Origin: Marinoscillum sp040218045
Lineage (GTDB): Bacteria; Bacteroidota; Bacteroidia; Cytophagales; Cyclobacteriaceae
DNA: 64,000 nucleotides
Assembly (NCBI GenBank): GCA_040218045.1
Contig: JAVJQA010000041.1
Location: forward strand, 97,179 to 161,178
Direction: 5' to 3'
Shown: positions 1 through 8,751 of the stretch, piece after piece
Layout: each line of letters starts with the position of its first letter
Position numbering within the stretch: the stretch's first letter is position 1
The notes under the pieces: model-generated
Database searches by the model: none
What the model saw: the letters and a program-made list of their open reading frames with translations, nothing else
Told to the model about the DNA's origin: nothing
Position numbers and translations under genes: made by a program

Positions 1-1283
1 CCATTCACCAGTCTATTCGTAACTGTTGAGATAGAAGCCGTATTTACGCCGATTTTTGCCAACTGTACACCCCATCTCACGCTAATAATTCCTTTTACTG
101 CTTGAAATAGAACGCCAGCACCGGTCTCAAACAAAGCCAATTCAATAAACGGCTTGGCTATTTCAGCCACAGGCCCGTAAATAGCTATTATATATTGCCC
201 TAGCAGGTTCAAATAATAGCGATCAACAGCTTCGTTGATATCAAGTACTTCCCCGTACGTAAGGTTAGGAGTCTCTAACAAATCGTCAATGATTGATCTG
301 AATTCCTTTCCCTCCAATCCGCCAAAATGCTCAATGTAATTCAATTGCTTTTCTCTTCTTTCCTCTGGATCGGTCTCCTCGTCGACAAGGTCCTGGAGTG
401 CGTCTGCAAGGTTGGATGGCGGATAAGTCGGCGTATAATTGTTATTGTAAAAACTGACATAGCTTGCACCGCCCTGCGAATATTGTGGTACTACTGTAAA
501 GCCCAAGGTGTTGAACTCGTTATAATAACATTCGGAAAAATCAAGGTCAAAATGACAGTTCACCTCAGTGAGAAGAATGGTGATTTCATCTCCATCTTCA
601 GAGGCAAACCCACTAATCCGTGTGCGTTTGTTCCCATTTCCATCTCTGTATGTTTTATATTGGACATTAACCTTTCCAGACTCTGTTCCTCCTCCTATTA
701 AATACGAGCCATAACATTCTGACGACTCAGTGTGCTGCTGGTCAGGGTAGCACCCATAGTCATTAGACACCCGCCCATTTGAATCTTCCGCTGGACGTAC
801 TACCGCCCCATTCAGCATTTCATACTGTATAAACACTTCTCCGGTCTCTAGTGACTCATAAGTCACTGTGCCCGAAAATCCAGCCAACATATGCATAGGA
901 TTCATAAATTTCAGATGATCCTCGGAAGGTTCATAGATGATCTTATATGCCAGGTACGCTGTATCAATTTGCTTTAAAACAATATTCTCCACTCTACGGT
1001 AATCATCACCAGAAGCCAACATGGCATAATTGGTGGCACCGGTTTCTTCATCTATCACATAAGCGGCACTATCAATCTCAGAGACATTGATTCTCCCTCC
1101 CGGCAGACTAGAAAAGAGATCATTGACTAACCTCCGTACTTTCTCATCATCTTTAACAGAGACTACTCCTGTTCTAAGTTGGACATCCTCCGGGTATACT
1201 AACTCTTTCTCTTTGGTAAACTCACAGTAGGACAGTAGGGACATCAGGATACCTGATAAAAGTATCGACTTTAGTATTTTCAT
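1..1283 (-). CDS. Partial exported lipoprotein-like protein, C-terminus beyond the window
   Basis: An open frame of 427 codons runs leftward from an ATG at 1283-1281 to the window edge without a stop. The first 20 residues (MKILKSILLSGILMSLLSYC) form a signal peptide ending in a cysteine; LLSYC is a poor lipobox because Tyr precedes Cys. The middle is polar and cysteine-containing. The last visible stretch, roughly residues 360-427, is hydrophobic and Gly/Ala-rich (for example ALFETGAGVLFQAVKGI), like the membrane-interacting segments that precede C-terminal toxin domains in some exported bacterial proteins. That comparison is an inference. I do not recognise the family. The start is supported by the signal peptide. 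Confidence 0.75.
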   Translation of the reverse strand, partial: MKILKSILLSGILMSLLSYCEFTKEKELVYPEDVQLRTGVVSVKDDEKVRRLVNDLFSSLPGGRINVSEIDSAAYVIDEETGATNYAMLASGDDYRRVENIVLKQIDTAYLAYKIIYEPSEDHLKFMNPMHMLAGFSGTVTYESLETGEVFIQYEMLNGAVVRPAEDSNGRVSNDYGCYPDQQHTESSECYGSYLIGGGTESGKVNVQYKTYRDGNGNKRTRISGFASEDGDEITILLTEVNCHFDLDFSECYYNEFNTLGFTVVPQYSQGGASYVSFYNNNYTPTYPPSNLADALQDLVDEETDPEERREKQLNYIEHFGGLEGKEFRSIIDDLLETPNLTYGEVLDINEAVDRYYLNLLGQYIIAIYGPVAEIAKPFIELALFETGAGVLFQAVKGIISVRWGVQLAKIGVNTASISTVTNRLVN

Positions 1284-1397
1284 TTGTTTGGTGATTAGGT
1301 TGGTTAAAAACTGCTGTGAAGAAACAAAGTAGATGCTTATTTTGCAAACACAGGAACCACTAATTGCAAAAAAAACACTTAATTGTAGATGGCTGGC

Positions 1398-3527
1398 CTA
1401 CAGCCGCACCCGGATCCCCGGCCCAATGAGAAAGAAAGGTGTCTTGTCACCCATTAGGTAACCAAAACCGGCGTAGAGTGGGAAAGTCAGCTTATTGTCA
1501 CTGGAGGTAGGGTATAGTGACCCAATGACCACTAATCCCACATCCCGGCTGTCATTGTTGTCTGAAAAGTTAAACGCATCGATGGCGATGAATCCAGCTC
1601 CAATCTTATATGGCCGGTACTTCGCTATCCGGCCAGGTTGATAGAAACTCATCTGCGCAATCATAGCGAAACTAGGGCCTCCGAAGTTGGCAAAGTTTTC
1701 AGAACCTGATTTCAGGATCAGGAGCCCGGCAGGAAATGACACGTCAATATCGAAGTTGTGATCACGCTTCAAGTGAATCTGTACTTTTTTGGTCCGACCA
1801 TTACCCCCATACTTTGTTTTTATGTGGCTTATTTCCAGCTCAATTCTTGACCACTCTTCCAGGTCTGAGGTCTTTTTAGTGATAAAATTGTTCAGGTTGA
1901 TGTCTTCATTCCTGCAGTCTTTGCTATCATAATGAACAAACCGTGGTGATGACTCATTCGGGCATACCACTACCTCATCAAACTGATAGAGCTCAATCAA
2001 ATTTCCCTTTTTGTTGGAAATCTTCACCTTGATGGTGAGGTATTGCTTGCCGTGGAGTTCCTTTCCCTCGTCAATCTTAGACCGTTGAAAATCAAATACC
2101 AAATCAGTAAGAGTTTGCTCATAATAGATCGGTTTATCAATATCATCAAGGATCACCTGGTTGGTCCCAAAATCGAGGCTTATAAAATCAAATTCTCTCG
2201 GTCGCTGGTATTCTTCCACACTCAGTGAAGAGCCTGTAGACTGGTTATGGTTAAAAATCTCAATAGAATTAGACGTGATCGTTAGCGGGACTTTGATTTT
2301 AAACAAAGAGATATTTTCATTTTTAATCAGGGAATCAAATTCAAGATTGTTCGCTCCCGGAAAACTAAAATTCGCCTTATGAAGTCCTTCACCTTCGAGT
2401 TTCACATTTACGGTTTCGCCGGGATAAACCTTATTTGACTTCTCCCAGCTTTTACCTTGCCGTTGAACGAAAATAGACTTTATGGAGGTTTTGGGGGTAA
2501 TGTCCAAATTGGTCACAAACCGTGGATCATCACCATCTTTGATATAGAGGTACCCTTCAGATTTTCTATGAAAAGCGTACGGCCTTAGCAAGCATAAAAC
2601 CTTGTCATTATTGAGTCTTGCTTTGGTATAAAGCTCAGCAATCAGCGGGCCTCCTGCTTCCTCCTGATTCTCTATCCGATAGGTCTTATCCAACCTTAGA
2701 AACCGGTTGTTATCTATTTGGATTTCTATGGGTTCCGTTTTGTCATCCTTCGGGGTGACCTCTTGTTCATCAAATTGTAAGAACGCCAAACGCCCCGATT
2801 TAATGTTGAATGTGTATTCAAGTGGTTTTAAGCTATAGGTCATCTTGCCTTCTTTCAGGTAAGGCTTTTTAAGTTGAAAAGGTACCTGAATGCGCTGATC
2901 ACCCAGACTATTGGGAAGCAGGTGCAACAAAAGACGGCTTCCATCCCGGGTTACCCGATAATTAACGGGTTTGCCTTCTGTCCAGCGATTGTCTTCTACA
3001 ATGTTGTCAATGTTATTGGAGGTCAACTCAAACACTTTCTCTTCACCGATATAGAGCTCTTCAGTTCCCGGGTACAATTTCACATAAGTATTCGTATAGG
3101 GAAATAGTGGCAGCTCTACCAGTTCCTCATTGAGTGAATCCAGGGACAGGCGCAGCGTAAATTTCAAAAAGTCACTATTGGTCAGCGAATTGAACTGCAC
3201 TTTGAACCGGGCATAATCCCGAAACATGATGAGCGAATCAACCATCACATAATCACCCGAAGGAACTACAGCAACCTGTGATACCGGTGAGGCTTCATCA
3301 AAGAACAGGTAGATCTCAGCTACTTCATTGTCCTCATCATAGGCAATGGGGAGCACTGCTCTGCCATTGCGAGCGATCGCATCGTCACTCCAGGTAAACT
3401 CCATGGTGTCTACAAACACCCGGGCATCCAGTAGATAGCTGTCATGGAAGTCGCTTTGAGCCTGACTCACTAAAACTGACAACATGAATAACGAAAAAAG
3501 AAATTTCTTAAAAAGTGATTGGTTCAT
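1398..3527 (-). CDS. Secreted protein of unknown function with outer-membrane-like C-terminus (709 aa)
   Basis: The protein opens with a clear Sec signal peptide (MNQSLFKKFLFSLFMLSVLVSQAQ). Residues about 25-590 are beta-rich with no recognised catalytic motif and look like successive immunoglobulin-type or other beta-sandwich units. The last 110 residues alternate hydrophobic and polar residues and are Gly/aromatic rich (KYRPYKIGAGFIAIDAFNF, FPLYAGFGYLMGDKTPFF), which suggests a small outer-membrane beta-barrel-like domain ending in IRVRL. It is convergent with nothing, stands alone between the partial lipoprotein gene and the hydrolase-OsmC gene, and shares their strand. No function can be assigned. 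Confidence 0.8.
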   Translation of the reverse strand: MNQSLFKKFLFSLFMLSVLVSQAQSDFHDSYLLDARVFVDTMEFTWSDDAIARNGRAVLPIAYDEDNEVAEIYLFFDEASPVSQVAVVPSGDYVMVDSLIMFRDYARFKVQFNSLTNSDFLKFTLRLSLDSLNEELVELPLFPYTNTYVKLYPGTEELYIGEEKVFELTSNNIDNIVEDNRWTEGKPVNYRVTRDGSRLLLHLLPNSLGDQRIQVPFQLKKPYLKEGKMTYSLKPLEYTFNIKSGRLAFLQFDEQEVTPKDDKTEPIEIQIDNNRFLRLDKTYRIENQEEAGGPLIAELYTKARLNNDKVLCLLRPYAFHRKSEGYLYIKDGDDPRFVTNLDITPKTSIKSIFVQRQGKSWEKSNKVYPGETVNVKLEGEGLHKANFSFPGANNLEFDSLIKNENISLFKIKVPLTITSNSIEIFNHNQSTGSSLSVEEYQRPREFDFISLDFGTNQVILDDIDKPIYYEQTLTDLVFDFQRSKIDEGKELHGKQYLTIKVKISNKKGNLIELYQFDEVVVCPNESSPRFVHYDSKDCRNEDINLNNFITKKTSDLEEWSRIELEISHIKTKYGGNGRTKKVQIHLKRDHNFDIDVSFPAGLLILKSGSENFANFGGPSFAMIAQMSFYQPGRIAKYRPYKIGAGFIAIDAFNFSDNNDSRDVGLVVIGSLYPTSSDNKLTFPLYAGFGYLMGDKTPFFLIGPGIRVRL

Positions 3528-3578
3528 CCGCCGCTAGATTAGGTGCAAAGATGGCAAAGGATGCTAAGGTGTACAAAG

Positions 3579-4796
3579 TTATATTTCCCCGCTCTCCTCA
3601 GTGATGATTTGTGGTTTCCCTTCCAGGGTTTTATGCACCGGACAACGATCAGCTATTTCAATCAGCCTTTTGCGCTGAGCATCGGTAAGGTTCCCTTCCA
3701 TCTGAATGATCCTTTTGATCTGATCTATTTTACCCTTGGTGCTTTCCGTGGCACTTCCGTCTGTGCTGTGCACCTTGTCGTGGGTAAGTTTTACTTTCAC
3801 CTCCCGGAGGTCAATCTTCTTGTGATCAGCATACATCCTTAGGGTCATGGCCGTACACGTACCTAAAGCGGAAAGTAAATAGCCATAAGGTGACGGTCCC
3901 AGGTCAGTCCCACCGCTCTCCTTTGGTTCATCCGCCAGCATGTGATGCCTACCTGCAGTTATTTCCGTCAAATATCCCTTTTGGGAAACACGTGTCCAAA
4001 CTTCACCTTCTGGTGCCTCGGGGGTTTCAATTTCCTCTTTTAGATACCGGGACGCCCACGGCATGATAATATCACCAACATATTGAGAATCCTCTGGATC
4101 ACTCATCAGATGGTCAGATCCATCCAGGGTAATAAAGCTTTTTGGATGCATGGCATGGTCATAAATGTCCGCCGCATTATTTATATCCACAATATTATCT
4201 TGAGGTGAATGGATGATCAACAAGGCTTTGTCAAGATTTTTGATCACTTCTTCGCTGGGCTTTACGCCAAGGTCATCGAGAAATTGCTTTTTGATCTTGA
4301 ACGGCCTTCCGCCAATGTCCACCAGCGCTTCGCCTTTCTTATTAATCTCTGCCTCATCTTCTTTGAGAAGCTTCATCACGTGATCAGGATCTGAAGGTGC
4401 TCCTATGGTAACCACAGCATTCACCTTGTCCAACTGACCACTGATATGCAGAACAGCCGCTCCTCCCAGGGAATGACCAACCATGATTTGTGGTGCGCGA
4501 TAGTGTTGCTCCATAAAATCATAGGCATTTTTCAGGTCAGTGAGATTAGAAGAAAAATTGGTGTCTGCAAACTCGCCTTCACTTTCCCCCAGACCGGTGA
4601 AATCAAACCTCAACACTGCAACACCATTTAGTGTAAGGGCATTGCTCACATGATCAACCGCCTTGAGATTTTTAGAACAGGTGAAACAATGCGCAAAAAT
4701 GGCATATGCTCTTGGTTCCCCCGTAAGCGGGAAATCGATGATTCCTGATAACTCCTCACCAGCATCATTCGTAAATTTGATTTTTTCTGATCGCAT
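3579..4796 (-). CDS. Alpha/beta hydrolase fused to OsmC-family domain
   Basis: Two domains are joined in one 405-residue chain. Residues about 1-250 are a serine hydrolase fold with the nucleophile elbow GHSLGG (Ser109) and late acid and histidine candidates (SPQDNIVD, DGSDHLMSDPED). Residues about 265-400 are an OsmC/Ohr-type domain with the cysteine in LGTCTAMTLR and the second in DRCPVHKTLEGKP, the pair that reduces peroxides in this family. Fusions of this order are a known family annotated as bifunctional alpha/beta hydrolase/OsmC protein. A likely role is removal of an oxidised or thioester-linked substrate, but the substrate is not known. No signal peptide, so cytoplasmic. Confidence 0.93.
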   Translation of the reverse strand: MRSEKIKFTNDAGEELSGIIDFPLTGEPRAYAIFAHCFTCSKNLKAVDHVSNALTLNGVAVLRFDFTGLGESEGEFADTNFSSNLTDLKNAYDFMEQHYRAPQIMVGHSLGGAAVLHISGQLDKVNAVVTIGAPSDPDHVMKLLKEDEAEINKKGEALVDIGGRPFKIKKQFLDDLGVKPSEEVIKNLDKALLIIHSPQDNIVDINNAADIYDHAMHPKSFITLDGSDHLMSDPEDSQYVGDIIMPWASRYLKEEIETPEAPEGEVWTRVSQKGYLTEITAGRHHMLADEPKESGGTDLGPSPYGYLLSALGTCTAMTLRMYADHKKIDLREVKVKLTHDKVHSTDGSATESTKGKIDQIKRIIQMEGNLTDAQRKRLIEIADRCPVHKTLEGKPQIITEESGEI

Positions 4797-4888
4797 ATCT
4801 CTGGGGCTTAAACTCTTTTATGGTTAATTTTAGTATACATTCAACTCAACAACACCGAACTGAGTTTGATTAACTAATTAACTGCCTT

Positions 4889-5524
4889 TTGAACCGACAA
4901 TATATTGTTTCCTTTTTTCTCCTCGCTGTTTGTCTGTCTCTTACTGGACAGGAGTTGCTCTATGATGTGATTCGCAATGGGAGTTCTATGGGCGTAACTA
5001 AAGTGGAGCGCCGGATCGTTGGCGATAAAACCAACTATAGCCTCAATACAAAAACCAAGTTCCGTATCATTTTTTCATTTGAAGTGGAGTATGATTTACA
5101 GGAATCTTTTGATCGGGGAGTCCTCTTCTCCGGCACGGGATTCAATACTCTAAATGATGGGATCCAAAATGAAACTAAACTGACCAAGCGACAAAACGAT
5201 TACGAACTGGTCAGTGACGGGATCAGCACACGGATCAGCGAAGTGGAAATAAAAGATTCCGTATCCGAGATCTATTTCGAGGAGCCGTTTGATCAAAAAA
5301 AGGTCTTCTCAGCTTATTTTGGGAGATACCTGGTTTTGGTAAAGACCGGAGATCATCAGTATTCACTCACTTCACCTGATGGCACCAACGTGTACACTTA
5401 CGAAAATGGTATCTGTACCAGGGTAGTTGTCACCCGGGACTTTGCCACCTTCAGCCAGGAATTGCAACCTCACTTGCTTTCTGCCGTGAGAAGTAATAAG
5501 TTTTCTTCTTCCAAAACCAAATGA
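4889..5524 (+). CDS. DUF6134-like exported protein
   Basis: A 211-residue protein with an N-terminal signal peptide (MNRQYIVSFFLLAVCLSLTGQ) and a beta-strand-rich mature part without catalytic motifs. The pattern resembles DUF6134 proteins of Bacteroidota (ELLYDVIRNGSSMGVTKVER near the mature start). Start is TTG at 4889; there is no upstream ATG in frame and the next ATG would lose the signal peptide. Its stop overlaps the ATG of the following DUF697 gene (ATGA at 5521-5524), so the two are probably cotranscribed and translationally coupled. Function unknown, likely periplasmic. Confidence 0.75.
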   Translation: MNRQYIVSFFLLAVCLSLTGQELLYDVIRNGSSMGVTKVERRIVGDKTNYSLNTKTKFRIIFSFEVEYDLQESFDRGVLFSGTGFNTLNDGIQNETKLTKRQNDYELVSDGISTRISEVEIKDSVSEIYFEEPFDQKKVFSAYFGRYLVLVKTGDHQYSLTSPDGTNVYTYENGICTRVVVTRDFATFSQELQPHLLSAVRSNKFSSSKTK

Positions 5525-6510
5525 TCACATCCGTTAAGAAAATATTAATCCCATTGGCGATACTCCTCATTTTGGGTTTTGTACTCTTTATGGTCAATCA
5601 GATTTCTGGTGTATACCTGATGGTGAGGAGCAATAGTGTGCTGGGAGCAAACATTCTTTTGGTTGTTCTCTCAGTGAGCACGTTGGTGTTAATCGGTTGG
5701 CCATTCGTTTTATTTCTGAAACTCCCTGGCCCCATTAAACTACCCACAGATCAGGATGAACTGGTTACTTATCGCAAAAAACTCATCAAGCGCTTGAGTA
5801 CCAATACTATTCTAAAAGCAACCGGTGCTGTCCCCAGGGATGCCGGTGAGCTGGATCATAGTCTGAAAATTCTCGACAAAGAAGCTTCCAAAATAGTGCA
5901 CGAAACAGCCACTGCTGTTTTCCTAACAACATCTGTTTCGCAAAATGGCAAGCTGGATGCGCTAACCGTACTTGCCACACAATCGAGGATGGTCTGGAGG
6001 ATAGCTCACGTATACTACCAACGCCCCACGCTAAGAGAAATCATTTATCTCTATGCCAATGTTGCCGGATCTTCTTTTCTGGCTTCCCAAATTGAGGAAA
6101 TGGATGTATCCCAACAGGTAGAGCCGGTCATCACTTCCTTCTTGCGAAGTTCAGCAGGGAAGTCCATTCCAGTGATCGGGCCTACTGCTCACATCATTTT
6201 AGACTCCCTTTTGGAGGGCTCAACCAATGCTTTTTTGGCACTCCGGGTTGGAATAATCGCCAAAAGGTACTGCGGTGTGAATCAAGTGACCACTAAAAAA
6301 GCCATCAAGAAGGATGCTTTCTCTGCGGCTACCAAAGAATTGAAAGTAATCATAGTGAACAGCTCTGGCAAAATAGTAGGTGGATTGCTGAAGGCCACTC
6401 GCAAAGCAGGCCTCGATACACTGAAATCCAGCTGGGAAGGCATCAGAAATGCCGGCTCCAGAGTAGCTGTAAATATCTCTGAAGCTGGCAAAAAGGTAAA
6501 TCCGTTTTAG
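5521..6510 (+). CDS. DUF697-family inner-membrane protein
   Basis: Two hydrophobic helices (about residues 8-28 and 42-66) anchor a soluble region. Residues about 130-250 contain the DUF697/YcjF-type signature: a conserved stretch around GKLDALTVLATQSRMVWRIA followed by YQRPTLREIIYLYANVAGSS. The family is found in small membrane proteins and GTPase-associated proteins; its biochemical role is unsettled. It starts at the ATG overlapping the upstream stop. The C-terminus reads KKVNPF then stop, but 12 bases encoding VNPF recur at 6693-6704 followed in frame by QKTKDTE and a stop. A small repeat inserted after codon VNPF therefore probably truncated the protein by seven residues. Confidence 0.85.
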   Translation: MITSVKKILIPLAILLILGFVLFMVNQISGVYLMVRSNSVLGANILLVVLSVSTLVLIGWPFVLFLKLPGPIKLPTDQDELVTYRKKLIKRLSTNTILKATGAVPRDAGELDHSLKILDKEASKIVHETATAVFLTTSVSQNGKLDALTVLATQSRMVWRIAHVYYQRPTLREIIYLYANVAGSSFLASQIEEMDVSQQVEPVITSFLRSSAGKSIPVIGPTAHIILDSLLEGSTNAFLALRVGIIAKRYCGVNQVTTKKAIKKDAFSAATKELKVIIVNSSGKIVGGLLKATRKAGLDTLKSSWEGIRNAGSRVAVNISEAGKKVNPF

Positions 6511-6692
6511 TAGCGTCCGAGAAAAGATTTTGGTTTCGAAGAAAATCCGTCAAAATTTACCCCTAAATCCCCTAAAGGGGACTTTCGATCACCCCTTTAG
6601 GGGCAGGGGGTAGTTTTAGGAAATCGAAAAAATCTTTTCTCATTTCGTTTAAACGTACTTTTTTTGAACATTTAAAATTTAGTCGGATGCCA
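6508..6692. mobile_element. MITE-like palindromic repeat inserted at the end of the DUF697 gene
   Basis: About 185 bp bounded by 12-bp direct copies of GTAAATCCGTTT (6496-6507 and 6693-6704). Just inside are imperfect terminal inverted repeats, TAGCGTCCGA at 6511-6520 and the complement of TGGCATCCGA at 6683-6692 (8 of 10 match). Nested within are a perfect 13-bp inverted repeat (GAGAAAAGATTTT, 6519-6531 and 6629-6641) and a 12-bp stem CCCCTAAAGGGG/CCCCTTTAGGGG (6569-6580, 6592-6603). It has no ORF. The CCCCTAAAGGGG motif recurs widely in Bacteroidota genomes. It may also act as a bidirectional transcription terminator between the convergent flanking genes. Confidence 0.6.
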
Positions 6693-6733
6693 GTAAATCC
6701 GTTTCAAAAAACGAAGGACACAGAATAAATTCG

Positions 6734-7618
6734 TTAATCTTCTGCTTTCACATAATGTCCATCAAATGATGCAGTCCAGGATTCACCTCCATCTGTAGAG
6801 TCTTCAAACAATTGCCTGACAGACCCATCTTCATTTGCGGTAAAAGTGAGCCTTGATTTAGTCACCTCACCTGATCTACTCAGGTAATCAGCCACAAACT
6901 GGATCATTCCTTCATTCTTACTTACCTCTGTATAATCCAATACACCACCGTTACTGTCTACCCAGATCTGGTGCCATTTTTTGTCCATGGGATCAAAGTA
7001 ATTGATACTCTGCCCCGAATAAGCTCCCTGAGTGGTATAGCTTTCATGAAGCGCACATCCGCCCTCAGCAAGTGTGATGTTGTTGACACCTACTTTATTA
7101 CCATTGACCATCACGTCCCACTTTCCTATCCAAAAATCAAAATGTCGCTGCACTTCGCTTGTTAGGCAAGGGAAGGCATTTTCACGAGTACGCTGAATGA
7201 TCGCCGCAAATTGCTCTGAACTTTGATAATTGCTCCACTCATCGTCATCCTTGAGCATAGTGAAGTTGCTAAAGCCTTTCGAGACAGCTTCATTAAGTGC
7301 AGCATACGCCTGATCTTCGTTTTCCATCCTGGTATACACCTTGGCTTTATTGTAGAGGGTATAACCTGGAAAAAAATTGGTTGCGAGGGCTTTGTCAAAA
7401 TTCTTCAATGACAGATTGTACTCTCCCAATTTGTACTGGCAGTATGCAAGACGATACCAGGCAGAAGAGTCTTTTTCATTCTTCTCTACATGCTTCAAAT
7501 AACCTTTGGCAGCATCCTGCCACTTTTCATTGTGGTAGTTTTCATCTGCTGTTTCTTTGAGTGTTTGACTCCATGCAGTACTACAGCAGAGTAGGAATAA
7601 AACCGATAGCGTTTTCAT
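6734..7618 (-). CDS. Exported TPR protein with C-terminal DUF1579-like domain
   Basis: Signal peptide at residues 1-18 (MKTLSVLFLLCCSTAWSQ). Residues about 20-150 contain three to four tetratricopeptide helices (WQDAAKGYLKHVEKNEKDSS, AWYRLAYCQYKLGEYNLSLK, NFDKALATNFFPGYTLYNKA). Residues about 160-290 form a separate beta-rich domain beginning FDFWIGKWDVMVNG, a pattern shared with DUF1579-type lipocalin-like proteins, and containing NYFDPMDKKWHQIWVDS. Probably periplasmic, with the TPR part binding a partner. No catalytic residues recognised. It is convergent with the DUF697 gene and follows the AraC-type regulator on the same strand with a 70-bp gap. Confidence 0.8.
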   Translation of the reverse strand: MKTLSVLFLLCCSTAWSQTLKETADENYHNEKWQDAAKGYLKHVEKNEKDSSAWYRLAYCQYKLGEYNLSLKNFDKALATNFFPGYTLYNKAKVYTRMENEDQAYAALNEAVSKGFSNFTMLKDDDEWSNYQSSEQFAAIIQRTRENAFPCLTSEVQRHFDFWIGKWDVMVNGNKVGVNNITLAEGGCALHESYTTQGAYSGQSINYFDPMDKKWHQIWVDSNGGVLDYTEVSKNEGMIQFVADYLSRSGEVTKSRLTFTANEDGSVRQLFEDSTDGGESWTASFDGHYVKAED

Positions 7619-7688
7619 TGTCGTCCTTTTTTATACCAAGGATATCAATGAGTTTCCACTGAAAGGTAAAATCCTATGATATTTTACC

Positions 7689-8714
7689 TTATTGTAATTC
7701 TGGTGTTTGGGTTGTTACAGCGTTTCGAAACTCGGACGGCAGGAGCCCGGTAAACTTTTTGAAGGAATTGTTGAAAGTCACTTTATTGTTGAACCCGGCC
7801 TGATAGGCTACCTGGATAAGCGTGGATTGAGGATCATTCTGCAGTAGCCGCTTACTCTCTTCTACCCGGTACTGGTTGATGAAGTCAGAGAAGTTGCACT
7901 CCTCTCGCTCATTGATAACCTGAGAAATATGATTGGATGAAAAAGACAAAGCTTCAGCCAAATCGCTCATTTTCAAATCACTTTCAAGAAAAGGTTTTTC
8001 CTCGTCCATATACTGCAGTAGTTCTTTGTGCAGTGCATTGGCTGCACTCTCTCCCAATCCGGATTTATCATATCTAGCAACCGAATCGGTCAGCATTGCC
8101 CGATGAATCAGCGCACTAGAACCAATATAGTTGATGCAGAATGCTGCGGTCATAGAAACGAAATAGTCATACGCTATTTGGATGGTATCAGTCCAAACCA
8201 TAACAAAATATGCAAGAAAGGAGAGTGCATACCCAGCATAGCTAAACGCCAAAAACTGCTTCCATTTACTATATCTAAAACTGTAGATCACCGCGAGTGT
8301 GGCATATGTAAGCAAATGCAGGTTTTGGAAAATTACCTGTCCCTGGATCACATAAGGCCTGACCTCCTGAACAAACCATGGATAAGTGATGAAATAAACC
8401 AAATAGGCCAGGAAGGGAATCCAGTGTGCAGGATGAATACGAATGCGCTTGTGCCTGTATAGAATATAGTGCAAGAAGAATGGTCCCAAAAAATAAGTAA
8501 ATCCTTGTGCTACAGCTACACCCCTGGGTAGTAAAGTGTAATACCCCGTCCAGTATGTAACATAATAGGCCAACACCAGGCTGAACCCAAGCACAACTCC
8601 AGCCAGGTAAATCAGGGATTTGCTTCTTTGCCGCGAGAGGGCCAATGACAAAACCACCCCTTGAATGGCTACTGCCAGAAATACAACTGTCCAGTGATTG
8701 AAAGAGGGATCCAT
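7689..8714 (-). CDS. Membrane-anchored AraC-family transcriptional regulator
   Basis: The N-terminal 210 residues contain about six or seven hydrophobic helices (for example VVFLAVAIQGVVLSLAL, LIYLAGVVLGFSLVLAYYV). The last 100 residues form an AraC-type double helix-turn-helix: SDLAEALSFSSNHISQVINE for the first and LIQVAYQAGFNNKVTFNNSF for the second, ending KKFTGLLPSEFR. Such 7TM-like/AraC fusions are common in Bacteroidota and are thought to sense a signal at the membrane and act directly on DNA. The target is unknown; the downstream TPR gene, 70 bp away on the same strand, is a candidate. Confidence 0.92.
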   Translation of the reverse strand: MDPSFNHWTVVFLAVAIQGVVLSLALSRQRSKSLIYLAGVVLGFSLVLAYYVTYWTGYYTLLPRGVAVAQGFTYFLGPFFLHYILYRHKRIRIHPAHWIPFLAYLVYFITYPWFVQEVRPYVIQGQVIFQNLHLLTYATLAVIYSFRYSKWKQFLAFSYAGYALSFLAYFVMVWTDTIQIAYDYFVSMTAAFCINYIGSSALIHRAMLTDSVARYDKSGLGESAANALHKELLQYMDEEKPFLESDLKMSDLAEALSFSSNHISQVINEREECNFSDFINQYRVEESKRLLQNDPQSTLIQVAYQAGFNNKVTFNNSFKKFTGLLPSEFRNAVTTQTPELQ

Positions 8715-8751
8715 AAGCCTTAAGATACGAATCCTGAAGGTAAAAAGTTTG

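Noticed and set aside
327..701. Plus-strand ORF of 124 codons
   Set aside because: It lies antisense within the partial lipoprotein gene, which has a signal peptide and coherent codon pattern to the window edge.
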